NCBI RefSeq assembly: GCF_900105925.1
Contig: NZ_LT629791.1
Location: forward strand, 5,488,001-5,552,000
DNA length: 64,000 nucleotides
Direction: 5' to 3'
Origin: Jiangella alkaliphila
Lineage (GTDB): Bacteria > Actinomycetota > Actinomycetes > Jiangellales > Jiangellaceae
Positions 33,786-41,550 of this stretch are shown here, piece by piece; the stretch's first letter is position 1; each line of letters opens with the position of its first letter. The notes under the pieces were generated by a model. The model was not told the origin of the DNA and searched no databases. It saw only the letters and a list, made by a program, of their open reading frames with translations. The translations under genes and the position numbers were made by a program.

Positions 33786-34724
33786 ATGGAGACCGGCCGC
33801 CCGACGTGGAGGTCCCGGGCCTGGCCGGTGGCGTGGACGGCGCTCGGCGTGCTGCTCATGGTGCTGCTGGCGGCCGGTGCGCAGGGGCCGGCGGCGCAGC
33901 TGCTGCCGCTCGGTGTCGTCGGGTTGGCGGTGCTGGTGTCGGTCTGGGCGGTCGTGCGCACCCGCCGCGAGCGCCGCGCCCACGAGGACCGGCTGGCGGC
34001 GTGGGCGGGCGAGCGCGCGGCCCAGGCGGAGCGGCTGCGGATCGCCGCCGACCTGCACGACCTCGTCTCGCACGGGCTGGGCCTGATCACCGTCCGCGCC
34101 GCCGTCGCCGCCCGGCTGACCGGACCCGGCGGACCGGCCGAGCAGGCGGCCGCGCTGGCCGACATCGAGGAGGTCAGCCGCGAGACCACCACGGAGCTGC
34201 GCCGCATGCTCACCGTCCTGCGCTCCCCCGACGCCGCGGCGGCCCTGCGGCCGGCGGAGTCGCTGGCCGACCTGCCCGGCGTCGTCGCGGCCGCCCGCGG
34301 CGCCGGCCTGGACGCGTCGCTGGAGGTCACGCCGCCGCCGGGTGTCTCGCCGGGGGTGCAGCTCACCGTGTGCGCCGTCGTCCGCGAGGCGCTGAGCAAC
34401 ACCGCCCGGCACGCCGGCCCGACCGCGGTGCGGGTGCGGGTGCGCCGCGACGGCGGGACGGTCGTGGTGACGATCGCCGACGACGGCCCGGCCGGCGGCT
34501 GGCAGCCCCGTCCCGGCGCCGGGCACGGGCTGGCCGGCCTGTGGGAACGGGTGACGGCGCTCGGCGGCACGCTGGACGCCGGCCCGGACGGCGCGGGCTT
34601 CGCCGTCACCGCCGCCCTCCCCGACCACCCCGTTGATCATGGAGAAGGTCGGCTCCAGAGGGCCTCGGAAGCCGACCTTCTCCATGATCAACAGCGCGGG
34701 GGCGGCGGGGTGGTGGGACGGTGA
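33786..34724 (+). CDS. two-component sensor histidine kinase (NarL-partner type)
   Basis: Membrane histidine kinase of the HisKA_3 class, 312 residues. Two hydrophobic segments lie at about 13-32 and 38-56 with hardly any extracytoplasmic part, so it may sense membrane state. The phospho-acceptor His is in LHDLVSHGLG near 96, the N-box in REALSNTARHA near 203 and G-boxes near 235 and 246 (GHGLAGLWERV). The last roughly 30 residues are encoded by a 61-bp palindromic repeat (34632-34692) and do not resemble a kinase tail. The stop overlaps the regulator start (GTGA). Confidence 0.9.
   Translation: METGRPTWRSRAWPVAWTALGVLLMVLLAAGAQGPAAQLLPLGVVGLAVLVSVWAVVRTRRERRAHEDRLAAWAGERAAQAERLRIAADLHDLVSHGLGLITVRAAVAARLTGPGGPAEQAAALADIEEVSRETTTELRRMLTVLRSPDAAAALRPAESLADLPGVVAAARGAGLDASLEVTPPPGVSPGVQLTVCAVVREALSNTARHAGPTAVRVRVRRDGGTVVVTIADDGPAGGWQPRPGAGHGLAGLWERVTALGGTLDAGPDGAGFAVTAALPDHPVDHGEGRLQRASEADLLHDQQRGGGGVVGR
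34632..34692. repeat. 61-bp perfect inverted repeat inside the kinase coding end
   Basis: Arms of 23 bp (34632-34654, 34670-34692) are perfect complements around a 15-nt loop. The arm starts GTTGATCATGGAGAAGG. It is in frame, adding a tail of Asp/His/Leu-rich residues to the kinase. The RNA would form a very stable hairpin 29 nt before the response-regulator start. It shares its core with repeats at 27413-27484 and 7650-7732. Confidence 0.8.
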
Positions 34725-35386
34725 CGTCGACCGTCCGCGTGCTGATCGCCGACGACCAGCCGCTGCTGCGGCACAGCCTGGCGCTGCTGCTCGACGCCGC
34801 GCCGGACCTCGCCGTCGCGGGGACGGCCGGGACCGGCGGCGAGGCGGTCTCGCTCGCCGCCGAGCTGCGGCCGGACGTCGTGCTGACGGACATCCGGATG
34901 CCGGGCGGCGACGGCATCGAGGCGACCCGGCGGATCACCGGCGACCCCGCGCTCGCCGCCACCCGGGTGCTGGTGCTGAGCATGTTCGAGCTGGACGAGT
35001 ACGTGTACGCCGCGCTGCGGGCCGGGGCCAGCGGGTTCCTGCTCAAGGACGCCCGGCCGGAGCAGCTGCTCGACGCGGTCCGGCGCACGCACGCGGGCGA
35101 GTCGCTGTTCGCGCCGAGCATCCTGACTCGGCTGGTGGACCATTACGTCGGACGGCCCGCGCGGGCGCCGGCGACGCGGCTGGACCGGCTGACCGAGCGC
35201 GAGACCGAGGTGCTGGCTCTTGTCGCGGCCGGCCTGTCCAACGACGAGATCGCCGCCGCGCTGACCATCTCGATCAAGACGGTGAAGACGCACATCGGCC
35301 ACCTGCTGGCCAAGCTGGCTGCCCGCGACCGCGCGCAGCTCGTCATCGCCGCGTACGAGAGCGGCCTGGCCGGTCAGGCGTCGTAG
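34721..35386 (+). CDS. response regulator, NarL/FixJ family
   Basis: DNA-binding response regulator of 221 residues. The receiver domain (1-120) has the acidic pair DD near 11-12, the phospho-acceptor Asp in DVVLTDIRMPG near 54-60, the Ser/Thr in LVLSMFELDEYV near 88 and Lys in FLLKDARP near 109. A LuxR-type HTH covers about 153-215 (LTEREEVLALVAAGLSN-like). It partners the kinase upstream and may control the divergent ABC exporter, by gene position only. Its 3' end overlaps the convergent paaE end by 13 bp. Confidence 0.92.
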   Translation: MTSTVRVLIADDQPLLRHSLALLLDAAPDLAVAGTAGTGGEAVSLAAELRPDVVLTDIRMPGGDGIEATRRITGDPALAATRVLVLSMFELDEYVYAALRAGASGFLLKDARPEQLLDAVRRTHAGESLFAPSILTRLVDHYVGRPARAPATRLDRLTERETEVLALVAAGLSNDEIAAALTISIKTVKTHIGHLLAKLAARDRAQLVIAAYESGLAGQAS

Positions 35387-36471
35387 TCGACGTCGAGGGT
35401 GGGCGTCGTGGGGTGTGACTGGCAGGTCAGGACGTAGCCGGCCGCGATCTCGTCGTCCTCGAGGGCGTAGCGGCGCTCCATGGTGACGGCGCCGTCGAGG
35501 ACCTTCGCCCGGCAGGTGCCGCAGACGCCGCCCTTGCAGGCGAACGGCGCGTCGTTGCGGACGCGGAGCACGGCCTCGAGCACGGTCTCATCCGGGTCGT
35601 CGAGGGTGACCTCGGTGCGACGGCCGTCCAGCGACGCGGTGACGGCGCACGTCACGGCCTGCTGGCGGGCCTCTTCGCGGATCGCCGGAGGCGGGTCGCC
35701 GACGTGGTACAGCTCGGCGTGGACGTGGGCGCGCTCGACGCCGCGGGCGGCCAGCACCTCGCGGGCGGTCGTGATCAGCTCGTACGGCCCGCACAGGTAC
35801 CAGTCGTCGACGGTCTCCGGCGGCAGCAGCGTGTCGAGCAGCCGGCCGAGGCGCTCGCCGTCCAGCCGGCCGGACAGCAGCTCCGTCGACCCAGGCTCGC
35901 GCGACAGCACGTGCACCAGCTGCAGCCGGCCCGGGTGACGGTCCTTGAGGTCGGCCAGCTCGTCGGTGAACATCACCGACGACGACGTCCGGTTGCCGTA
36001 GAGCAGCGTGATGCGGCTGTCCGGCTCGGTGGCCAGCGCCGTCGCGACGATCGACAGCACCGGCGTGATGCCGCTGCCGGCCGCGACCAGCGCGTAGTGC
36101 CTGCCCTGCTCCGGGCCGAACGACGGCGTGAACCGGCCGGCCGGCGTCATGACGTCGACCTCGTCGCCGGGCGCCAGGGTCGTCAGCGCGTGCGAGGAGA
36201 ACACGCCGCCGGGGATCCGCTTCACCGCGATGCGCAGCACCCCCGACCCGGCCGGCGAGCAGATCGAGTAGCTGCGCCGCACGCCGTCACCACCGGGCAG
36301 GGCGACGTTGACGTGCTGGCCGGCGGCGAAGTCGTAGGCCTCGGCCAGCTCGGCCGGCACGGCGAACGTGACGGCGACGGCGTCGGCCGTCAGCGGCTCG
36401 ACCGACGCGACCCGCAGCCGGTGGACGACGGAGTGCCGCCGCGCAGTGGCCGCCTGAGTCGCCGTCGTCAT
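35374..36471 (-). CDS. paaE: 1,2-phenylacetyl-CoA epoxidase, reductase subunit PaaE
   Basis: Electron-transfer subunit of the ring-1,2-epoxidase, 365 residues. It passes electrons from NADPH via FAD and a 2Fe-2S cluster to PaaA. The ferredoxin-reductase part has RRSYSICSPAG near 66 (flavin) and GSGITPVLSI near 130 (NADPH). The C-terminal plant-type ferredoxin has CKGGVCGTC near 313-321 with the last Cys in LTCQSHP near 350. Last gene of a five-gene operon; its ATG overlaps the paaD stop (ATGA). Confidence 0.94.
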   Translation of the reverse strand: MTTATQAATARRHSVVHRLRVASVEPLTADAVAVTFAVPAELAEAYDFAAGQHVNVALPGGDGVRRSYSICSPAGSGVLRIAVKRIPGGVFSSHALTTLAPGDEVDVMTPAGRFTPSFGPEQGRHYALVAAGSGITPVLSIVATALATEPDSRITLLYGNRTSSSVMFTDELADLKDRHPGRLQLVHVLSREPGSTELLSGRLDGERLGRLLDTLLPPETVDDWYLCGPYELITTAREVLAARGVERAHVHAELYHVGDPPPAIREEARQQAVTCAVTASLDGRRTEVTLDDPDETVLEAVLRVRNDAPFACKGGVCGTCRAKVLDGAVTMERRYALEDDEIAAGYVLTCQSHPTTPTLDVDYDA

Positions 36472-36956
36472 AGCGCCTTCACGTGGTCGAACGGCTCTTG
36501 GCAGGACCGGCAGACCCAGAGCGACTTGCACGCCGTCGAGCCGAACCGGGACAGCTCGCGGGTGTCGGGCGAGCCGCAGAGCGGGCAGCGGACCGAGAGG
36601 GTCAGCGCGACCGGGCCCGTGGGCCGGGGTGGCGCGATCCCAGCTGCCCGCAGCGCCTCGTGGCCCTCGGCCGTGATCCAGTCCGTCGTCCAGGCCGGGG
36701 CGAGCACCAGCCGCACGTCGACGTCGTCGACGCCCGCGCCGGCCAGCGCGGCCTCGATGTCGGCGCGGATCGCGTCCATCGCCGGGCAGCCGGAGTACGT
36801 GGGGGTGATGTCGACGGTGACCGCACCGGCCGTGTCGACCCGGACGTCGCGCAGGATGCCCAGCTGCTCGATGGTGACCACCGGCAGCTCCGGGTCCTGG
36901 ACCGTCGCGACGATCTCGCGCACGTGCCGCGTCGTCACCAGCGTCGTCGTCACCAT
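36468..36956 (-). CDS. paaD: phenylacetyl-CoA epoxidase accessory protein PaaD
   Basis: Protein of 162 residues needed for maturation of the epoxidase, probably Fe-S assembly. It has a DUF59/MIP18 N-terminal domain (VQDPELPVVTIEQLGILRDV near 19) with the conserved Cys in PTYSGCPAMD near 57. A C-terminal zinc-ribbon-like part has CPLCGS and CRSC. It lies between paaC and paaE with overlaps on both sides, the common gene order. Confidence 0.93.
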   Translation of the reverse strand: MVTTTLVTTRHVREIVATVQDPELPVVTIEQLGILRDVRVDTAGAVTVDITPTYSGCPAMDAIRADIEAALAGAGVDDVDVRLVLAPAWTTDWITAEGHEALRAAGIAPPRPTGPVALTLSVRCPLCGSPDTRELSRFGSTACKSLWVCRSCQEPFDHVKAL

Positions 36957-37693
36957 GTCGCCTCCGGGTGGGACCGGTGCAGGTGCTGCATCTCGGCGAG
37001 CAGGTAGCCGAGGTGCTCGGTGTGCAGGCCGCGGCGGCCGCCTCGCCGGGGCGCGGCGTCGGCGGGTCGTTCCAGGCCGGCCTCGGCCAGCACGCCCTCG
37101 ACGTAGGCCGTCCACGGCTCCCGCAGCGTCGCGGGGTCGACGGCGACGCCCTCGGCGCTCAGCGCGGCGGTGACGTCGTCGCCGTCGAACAATTCCTCGG
37201 CGTACGGCCAGACGGTCGCCAGGCCGGCCACCATGCGGCGGCGGCTCTCGTCCGTCCCGTCGCCCAGGCGCAGCACCCACTGGGTGGCGTGGTCGCGGTG
37301 GTAGTGGACCTCCTTGACCGCCTTGCCCGCGACGGCGGCCAGCGTGTCGTCGGTGCTGGCCCGCAGCCGGTCGTACAGCTCGTACTGGTAGGCGGCGAAG
37401 ACCAGCTGGCGGGCCATCGTCACCGCGAAGTCGCCGTTGGGCAGCTCGACCAGCAGCGCGTTGCGGAAGTCGCGGTCGTCGCGCCAGTACGCCAGCGCGT
37501 CCTCGTCGCGGCCGGTCCCCTCCAGCTCGCCCGCGTAGGTGAGCATCGTGCGGGCCTGGCCGAGCAGGTCGAGCGCGATGTTGGCCAGCGCGACGTCCTC
37601 CTCCAGCTCCGGCGCGCGGGCCACCCACTCCCCCAGCCGCTGGGCCAGGACGAGGGCGTCGTCGCCGAGCGCCAGGGCGTAGCGGTCCCTCAC
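36950..37693 (-). CDS. paaC: phenylacetyl-CoA epoxidase subunit PaaC
   Basis: Structural subunit of the PaaABCE epoxidase, 247 residues. It is a ferritin-like helical homologue of PaaA without the full di-iron site. Typical segments are DDALVLAQRLGEWV near 8, DVALANIALDLLGQAR near 32 and EVHYHRDHATQWV near 125. GTG 37693 overlaps the paaB stop (GTGA). The C-terminus contains a His-rich HLHRSHP. Confidence 0.94.
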   Translation of the reverse strand: MRDRYALALGDDALVLAQRLGEWVARAPELEEDVALANIALDLLGQARTMLTYAGELEGTGRDEDALAYWRDDRDFRNALLVELPNGDFAVTMARQLVFAAYQYELYDRLRASTDDTLAAVAGKAVKEVHYHRDHATQWVLRLGDGTDESRRRMVAGLATVWPYAEELFDGDDVTAALSAEGVAVDPATLREPWTAYVEGVLAEAGLERPADAAPRRGGRRGLHTEHLGYLLAEMQHLHRSHPEATW

Positions 37694-37998
37694 AGGTGCT
37701 TCGCCTCCGCCGGGACCTCGTAGAACGTCGGGTGCCGGTAGACCTTGTCGGCGGCGGGGTCGAAGAAGGAGTCCTTCTCGTCCGGGCTGCTGGCGGTGAT
37801 CTGGTCGGACGGCACCACCCAGATCGAGACGCCCTCGCCGCGCCGGGTATAGACGTCGCGGGCGTTGCGGACGGCCATGGCGGCGTCGGGCGCGTGCAGG
37901 CTGCCGACGTGGATGTGCGACAGGCCGCGCCGGGCCCGGACGAAGACCTCCCAGAGGGGCCACTCGGTCTGCGTCATGACATCAGTCGGTCGGCTCAT
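37690..37998 (-). CDS. paaB: phenylacetyl-CoA epoxidase subunit PaaB
   Basis: Small subunit of 102 residues that bridges PaaAC heterodimers. Family features are [27 protein letters not shown] near 13-39 and the VVPSDQI and [11 protein letters not shown] segments towards the C-terminus. Start ATG overlaps the paaA stop (ATGA) and its own stop overlaps paaC, so all subunits are translationally coupled. Confidence 0.94.
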   Translation of the reverse strand: MSRPTDVMTQTEWPLWEVFVRARRGLSHIHVGSLHAPDAAMAVRNARDVYTRRGEGVSIWVVPSDQITASSPDEKDSFFDPAADKVYRHPTFYEVPAEAKHL

Positions 37999-38960
37999 GC
38001 CGCGGCCTCCCGTCGCCGGGCCTGCTGCTTGGCCGCGTAGGCGCCGGCCGCCTCGCGCACCCACGCGCCGTCGTTCTGGGCGTCGACCCGGTGCCGCAGG
38101 CGCTGCTCGTTGCACGGGCCGTCGCCCTTGATGACGCGGAACAGCTCGTCGTAGTCGGGCGCGGTGAAGTCGTAGTGGCCGCGCTCCTCGTTCCAGCGCA
38201 GGCCGGGGTCGGGGATGGTGAGCCCGAGCACCTCCGACTGCGGCACCGTCATGTCGACGAACCGCTGCCGCAGCTCGTCGTTGCTGAACCGCTTGATGCC
38301 CCAGCGCATGGACTGCTCGGTGTGTCCGCCGGGAGCGGCCTGCTCGCCGGTGTCGGGCGGGCCGAACATGGCCAGGCTCGGGTACCACCAGCGGTCCAGC
38401 GCGTCCTGGGCCATCGCCTTCTGGGCCGCGCTGCCGCGGGTGAGCGTCAGCAGCGACTCGAACCCCTGCCGCTGGTGGAACGACTCCTCCTTGCAGATGC
38501 GCACCATCGCGCGGGCGTACGGGCCGTACGAGCAGCGGGTGAGCGGCACCTGGTTGGTGATCGCCGCGCCGTCGACCAGCCAGCCGATCGCGCCGACGTC
38601 GGCCCACGTCAGCGTCGGGTAGTTGAAGATCGACGAGTACTTCTGGCGCTTGGTGTGCAGCAGCTCCAGCAGCTGGTCGCGCGAGACGCCGAGCGTCTCG
38701 GCGGCCGCGTAGAGGTAGAGCCCGTGGCCGGCCTCGTCCTGCACCTTGGCCAGCAGGATCGCCTTGCGGCGCAGGCTCGGCGCGCGGCTGATCCAGTTGC
38801 CCTCCGGCTGCATGCCGATGATCTCGGAGTGAGCGTGCTGGGCGATCTGCCGGATCAGCGTCTTCCGGTACGCCTCCGGCATGTCGTCGCGCGGTTCGAT
38901 GCGCCCGTCGGAATCGACGATCGCGTAGAACGCCGCCTCTCGTTCGTCGGTAGCCGCCAT
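37995..38960 (-). CDS. paaA: phenylacetyl-CoA epoxidase, catalytic subunit PaaA
   Basis: Di-iron oxygenase subunit, 321 residues, which converts phenylacetyl-CoA to the ring-1,2-epoxide, the first ring-activating step of aerobic phenylacetate degradation. Iron ligands are expected in EAYRK and [13 protein letters not shown] near 77-90 and in [11 protein letters not shown] near 158-168. It opens the paaABCDE operon. The ATG is 6 nt after a -10 element, so the message looks leaderless. No phenylacetate-CoA ligase (paaK), paaZ or regulator gene is in the window. Confidence 0.95.
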   Translation of the reverse strand: MAATDEREAAFYAIVDSDGRIEPRDDMPEAYRKTLIRQIAQHAHSEIIGMQPEGNWISRAPSLRRKAILLAKVQDEAGHGLYLYAAAETLGVSRDQLLELLHTKRQKYSSIFNYPTLTWADVGAIGWLVDGAAITNQVPLTRCSYGPYARAMVRICKEESFHQRQGFESLLTLTRGSAAQKAMAQDALDRWWYPSLAMFGPPDTGEQAAPGGHTEQSMRWGIKRFSNDELRQRFVDMTVPQSEVLGLTIPDPGLRWNEERGHYDFTAPDYDELFRVIKGDGPCNEQRLRHRVDAQNDGAWVREAAGAYAAKQQARRREAAA

Positions 38961-38966
38961 GGTTCC

Positions 38967-38995
38967 AGGCTAGGCCCAGATGTGACACCTGTCCA
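38967..38995 (-). promoter_or_regulatory. paaA promoter
   Basis: On the minus strand TGGACA (38995-38990), a 17-nt spacer and TAGCCT (38972-38967). The -10 ends 6 nt before the paaA ATG. The spacer contains an operator-like palindrome (38979-38989), well placed for repression. Confidence 0.65.
38979..38989. promoter_or_regulatory. operator-like palindrome 1 (paa)
   Basis: GATGTGACACC, i.e. GGTGTCACATC on the minus strand: arms GGTGT/ACAYC around one base. It lies inside the -35/-10 spacer of paaA. A PaaR-type TetR regulator is a plausible binder, by analogy. Confidence 0.5.
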
Positions 38996-39011
38996 GCATG
39001 CTTGCGTACTT

Positions 39012-39022
39012 GGTGTAACACC
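39012..39022. promoter_or_regulatory. operator-like palindrome 2 (paa)
   Basis: GGTGTAACACC, perfect 5-bp arms around one base, centred 33 bp (about three helical turns) from palindrome 1. Together they form a tandem operator at the paaA promoter. Confidence 0.5.
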
Positions 39023-39048
39023 TCGGCCGCGCTGGGACCGTCGCCGGG

Positions 39049-39954
39049 TCACCAGGACACCGCCAGCCGGTCGATGCCGAGTCCGCTGATCAACAGGTGT
39101 TCCTTCCGGTCGCTGAGCAGGTCGCGGGTCCAGCCGGTGAACCCGCCGTCGCCGACCTCGACCAGCTCGCCGCCGAGCCGGGCCAGCACCTTGAAGCAGA
39201 GGCCCTCGTAGTAGCCGTGGCCGCTCGCGCGGTCCGGATCGAGGACGGCACCGGGCACCGCGTCGGCGACCGGCGCGAGCCGCGGGTCGAGGACGGTCAG
39301 CCGCACCTGGACCTCCTCGGCGCCGAGCAGCGGCAGCGCACTCGTCAGCACGGCCAGCTGCTCGGCCAGCGCGGTCCGCTCGAACTGCCGCCCGCCGGCG
39401 TCGCGTCCGGCCGTGACCTGGGCGAACAGCGAGAAGTGCGCGAACATCGCCGGCCCGCCGACGAGCTGGGCGCGCACGACCCGCTGGATCGCGGCCAGCC
39501 GGACGACCTCGCCCGGCCCGGCCGCCCGGCGGCGGACGGCCGCCTCGAGCGCCAGCGCGTTGGTCGGGTCGGCCGCGACGTCGGTGCCGCGGACAGTCGT
39601 GACCACCTTGTTCTGGTCGACGGTCGAGAGCACCGAGTGCGTGCCGAGCGGCGCCAGCGGGGCCAGGGTGACCACCTCGGCCGGCTCCGGCCGCCCCGCC
39701 AGCACGTCGAGCAGCACGTCCTCGACCCGGCGCAGCGCCCGGAACGACACCGGCGCGGGCCCGGTGAACCGGTCGCGCCGGTACCGCTCCAGCACCGCGG
39801 CCGGCGTCAGCGCGGCGGCCCGGCGGCGCATGAGGTCGAGCTGCAGCGTCGTCAGGTCCGACCCCGGCAGCGCCACCAGCGCGTCGAGCACGTCCTCGCC
39901 ACCGACCCGCCGCACGACCCGGCCCAGCGCCGCCCGCGACCCGTTCTCCGTCAT
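39049..39954 (-). CDS. uncharacterised protein with class II tRNA-synthetase-like (HisRS/HisZ) C-terminal features
   Basis: Protein of 301 residues, function unknown. The C-terminal third reads like the class II catalytic core of HisRS/HisZ: GYYEGLCFKV near 243, a GGELVEVGDGGFTGW segment resembling the GGRYDxL loop near 256, and SGLGIDRL near 290 resembling motif 3. The middle segment STVDQNKVVTTVRG is distinctive. No anticodon-binding domain or full motif 1/2 set is evident. It is not near his genes. It may be an amino-acid-binding or ligase paralogue. It is transcribed towards the paa promoter region and divergent from the NOS gene. Confidence 0.7.
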   Translation of the reverse strand: MTENGSRAALGRVVRRVGGEDVLDALVALPGSDLTTLQLDLMRRRAAALTPAAVLERYRRDRFTGPAPVSFRALRRVEDVLLDVLAGRPEPAEVVTLAPLAPLGTHSVLSTVDQNKVVTTVRGTDVAADPTNALALEAAVRRRAAGPGEVVRLAAIQRVVRAQLVGGPAMFAHFSLFAQVTAGRDAGGRQFERTALAEQLAVLTSALPLLGAEEVQVRLTVLDPRLAPVADAVPGAVLDPDRASGHGYYEGLCFKVLARLGGELVEVGDGGFTGWTRDLLSDRKEHLLISGLGIDRLAVSW

Positions 39955-40346
39955 GCCCCATGACTAGCCGGGGCCGGACGCCACGGTCCAGCGGTTTTCC
40001 GCCGTCGCGGCCCGTTTCGTCACCCAGCGTGACGGCCGTCACTCTCGGTACTCAAGTGACGCATGAGACTATTCTCATGTCATCACTCCTGGTCACAGCT
40101 TTGTGATCATGACAATGTCTCGCTGACCAGCGCCGATCCTCCAGCCACCGGCGACGCCCGATTCGGACGAACATCGGGCGATCCGGAGCGAATCCGGCGA
40201 ACACAGGACGGCGACGTCCGCCTTCTGAGATCATTCGTGACGGTGCGTCATTTTCGCGGCACGATGATCATGTTCGGGGCGATTTGCCGGAAATGTCCGC
40301 CTGTAGACCCGGCTGACCGCCACCTGCGACAGGAGGAGCTGACCCT
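39955..40346. promoter_or_regulatory. 392-bp intergenic region upstream of the NOS gene
   Basis: No gene is supported. It holds a 7-bp-arm palindrome CATGAGA-CTAT-TCTCATG at 40062-40079 and several A/T-richer patches (TTTGTGATCATGACAATG), then the NOS ribosome site AGGAGGAG at about 40329-40337. A short open frame (40063-40350) across it lacks a ribosome site and overlaps the NOS start. Confidence 0.6.
40062..40079. promoter_or_regulatory. palindrome ATGAGA-N4-TCTCAT, possible operator
   Basis: Perfect 7-bp arms (40062-40068, 40073-40079), lying about 270 bp upstream of NOS and 108 bp from the divergent 39954 start. It resembles Fur-type sites loosely. The bound protein is unknown. Confidence 0.4.
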
Positions 40347-41525
40347 GTGACGACCGATGGGACGCACCACCATCCGGGCCTTCCAGACGTTCCGATCCAC
40401 TCCGTCGATCTCAGCGAAGCCGAGGCGTTCTTCCGGCAGCACGCCGCTGAGAACCCGCACGCTCCCTCGCCCGAAGATCGGTTCAGCGAGGCGCTGGTCG
40501 AGTTCGGCCGGCGCGGCACGTTCAGCCACACCACCGAGGAGCTGGAGTTCGGCGCGCGCCTGGCCTGGCGCAACGCGAACCGCTGCATCGGCCGCCTGTA
40601 CTGGCGCAGCTTGATCGTCCGCGACCGGCGCCACGTCCGCTCCGCCGAGGGCGTCGCCGCCGAGTGCGTCGAGCACCTGCGCGTGGCCACCAACGACGGG
40701 CGCCTGCGGCCGGTGCTGACGCTGTTCGCGCCGGACCAGCCCGGCCGGCGGGCGCCCCGGCTGCGCAACACCCAGCTGATCCGGTACGCCGGCTACCAGG
40801 GCATGGACTCCGTCATCGGCGATCCTTCGCAGGCCGAGTTCACCCGCTGGGTCGAGAGCCTGGGCTGGTCGGGCAAGGGCACCGACTTCGACGTGCTGCC
40901 GCTGGCCATCGAGACTCCCGAGGACGGCGTCGGGCTGTTCGACATCCCCGGCGACGCCGTCCTCGAGGTACCTCTGTCGCACCCGGAGTTCCCCTGGTTC
41001 GCCGAGCTGGACCTGAAGTGGCACGCCGTCCCCGCGATCTCGTCGATGCCGGTGCGCATCGGCGGCATCACCTACCCGACGGCGCCGTTCAACGGCTGGT
41101 ACATGGGGACCGAGATCGGCTCGCGCAACCTCGTCGACGCCGACCGGTACGACCGCATGACGCAGGTCGGCCGGCTGCTCGGCCTCGACGTCGACAACGA
41201 CCGGTCGCTGTGGAAGGACCGCGTGCTCGTCGAGATCAACCGCGCGGTGCTGCACTCGTTCGACGCCGCGGGCGTGAAGATCGCCGACCACCACCACGAG
41301 TCGGAGATGTTCATGCGGTTCGTCGAGAAGGAGGAGCGGGCCGGCCGCACCGCGCACGCCGAGTGGTCGTGGGTCGTGCCGCCGCTGTCCAGCACGACGT
41401 CGCCGGTGTACCACCGCTACTACGACGACTCGACGGCGCTGCCCGGTTTCCTGCCCAGCCCCGGCTGGACACCGCCGAAGGAGGCGGAGGTCCCGGCCGA
41501 GTGCCCGTACCACGCGCGGGCCTGA
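40347..41525 (+). CDS. nos: nitric oxide synthase oxygenase
   Basis: Bacterial NOS haem domain, 392 residues. It oxidises L-arginine to citrulline and NO using electrons from a generic reductase, as no reductase domain is fused. The proximal haem ligand Cys is in AWRNANRCIGR near residue 79. Pterin and substrate features are seen in PFNGWYMGTEIG near 250, and the late HHESEMFMRF near 315 with EWSWVVPPLSST near 340. GTG 40347 has a strong AGGAGGAG site. Neighbours give no pathway: there is no TxtE-like P450 or nitrite system. Confidence 0.95.
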   Translation: MTTDGTHHHPGLPDVPIHSVDLSEAEAFFRQHAAENPHAPSPEDRFSEALVEFGRRGTFSHTTEELEFGARLAWRNANRCIGRLYWRSLIVRDRRHVRSAEGVAAECVEHLRVATNDGRLRPVLTLFAPDQPGRRAPRLRNTQLIRYAGYQGMDSVIGDPSQAEFTRWVESLGWSGKGTDFDVLPLAIETPEDGVGLFDIPGDAVLEVPLSHPEFPWFAELDLKWHAVPAISSMPVRIGGITYPTAPFNGWYMGTEIGSRNLVDADRYDRMTQVGRLLGLDVDNDRSLWKDRVLVEINRAVLHSFDAAGVKIADHHHESEMFMRFVEKEERAGRTAHAEWSWVVPPLSSTTSPVYHRYYDDSTALPGFLPSPGWTPPKEAEVPAECPYHARA

Positions 41526-41550
41526 GCCTGAGGGTCGTATCGTGGGGCGG

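Noticed and set aside
40063-40350. 95-codon open frame upstream of NOS
   Set aside because: No ribosome site, overlaps the NOS start, no recognisable features; better read as a regulatory region.
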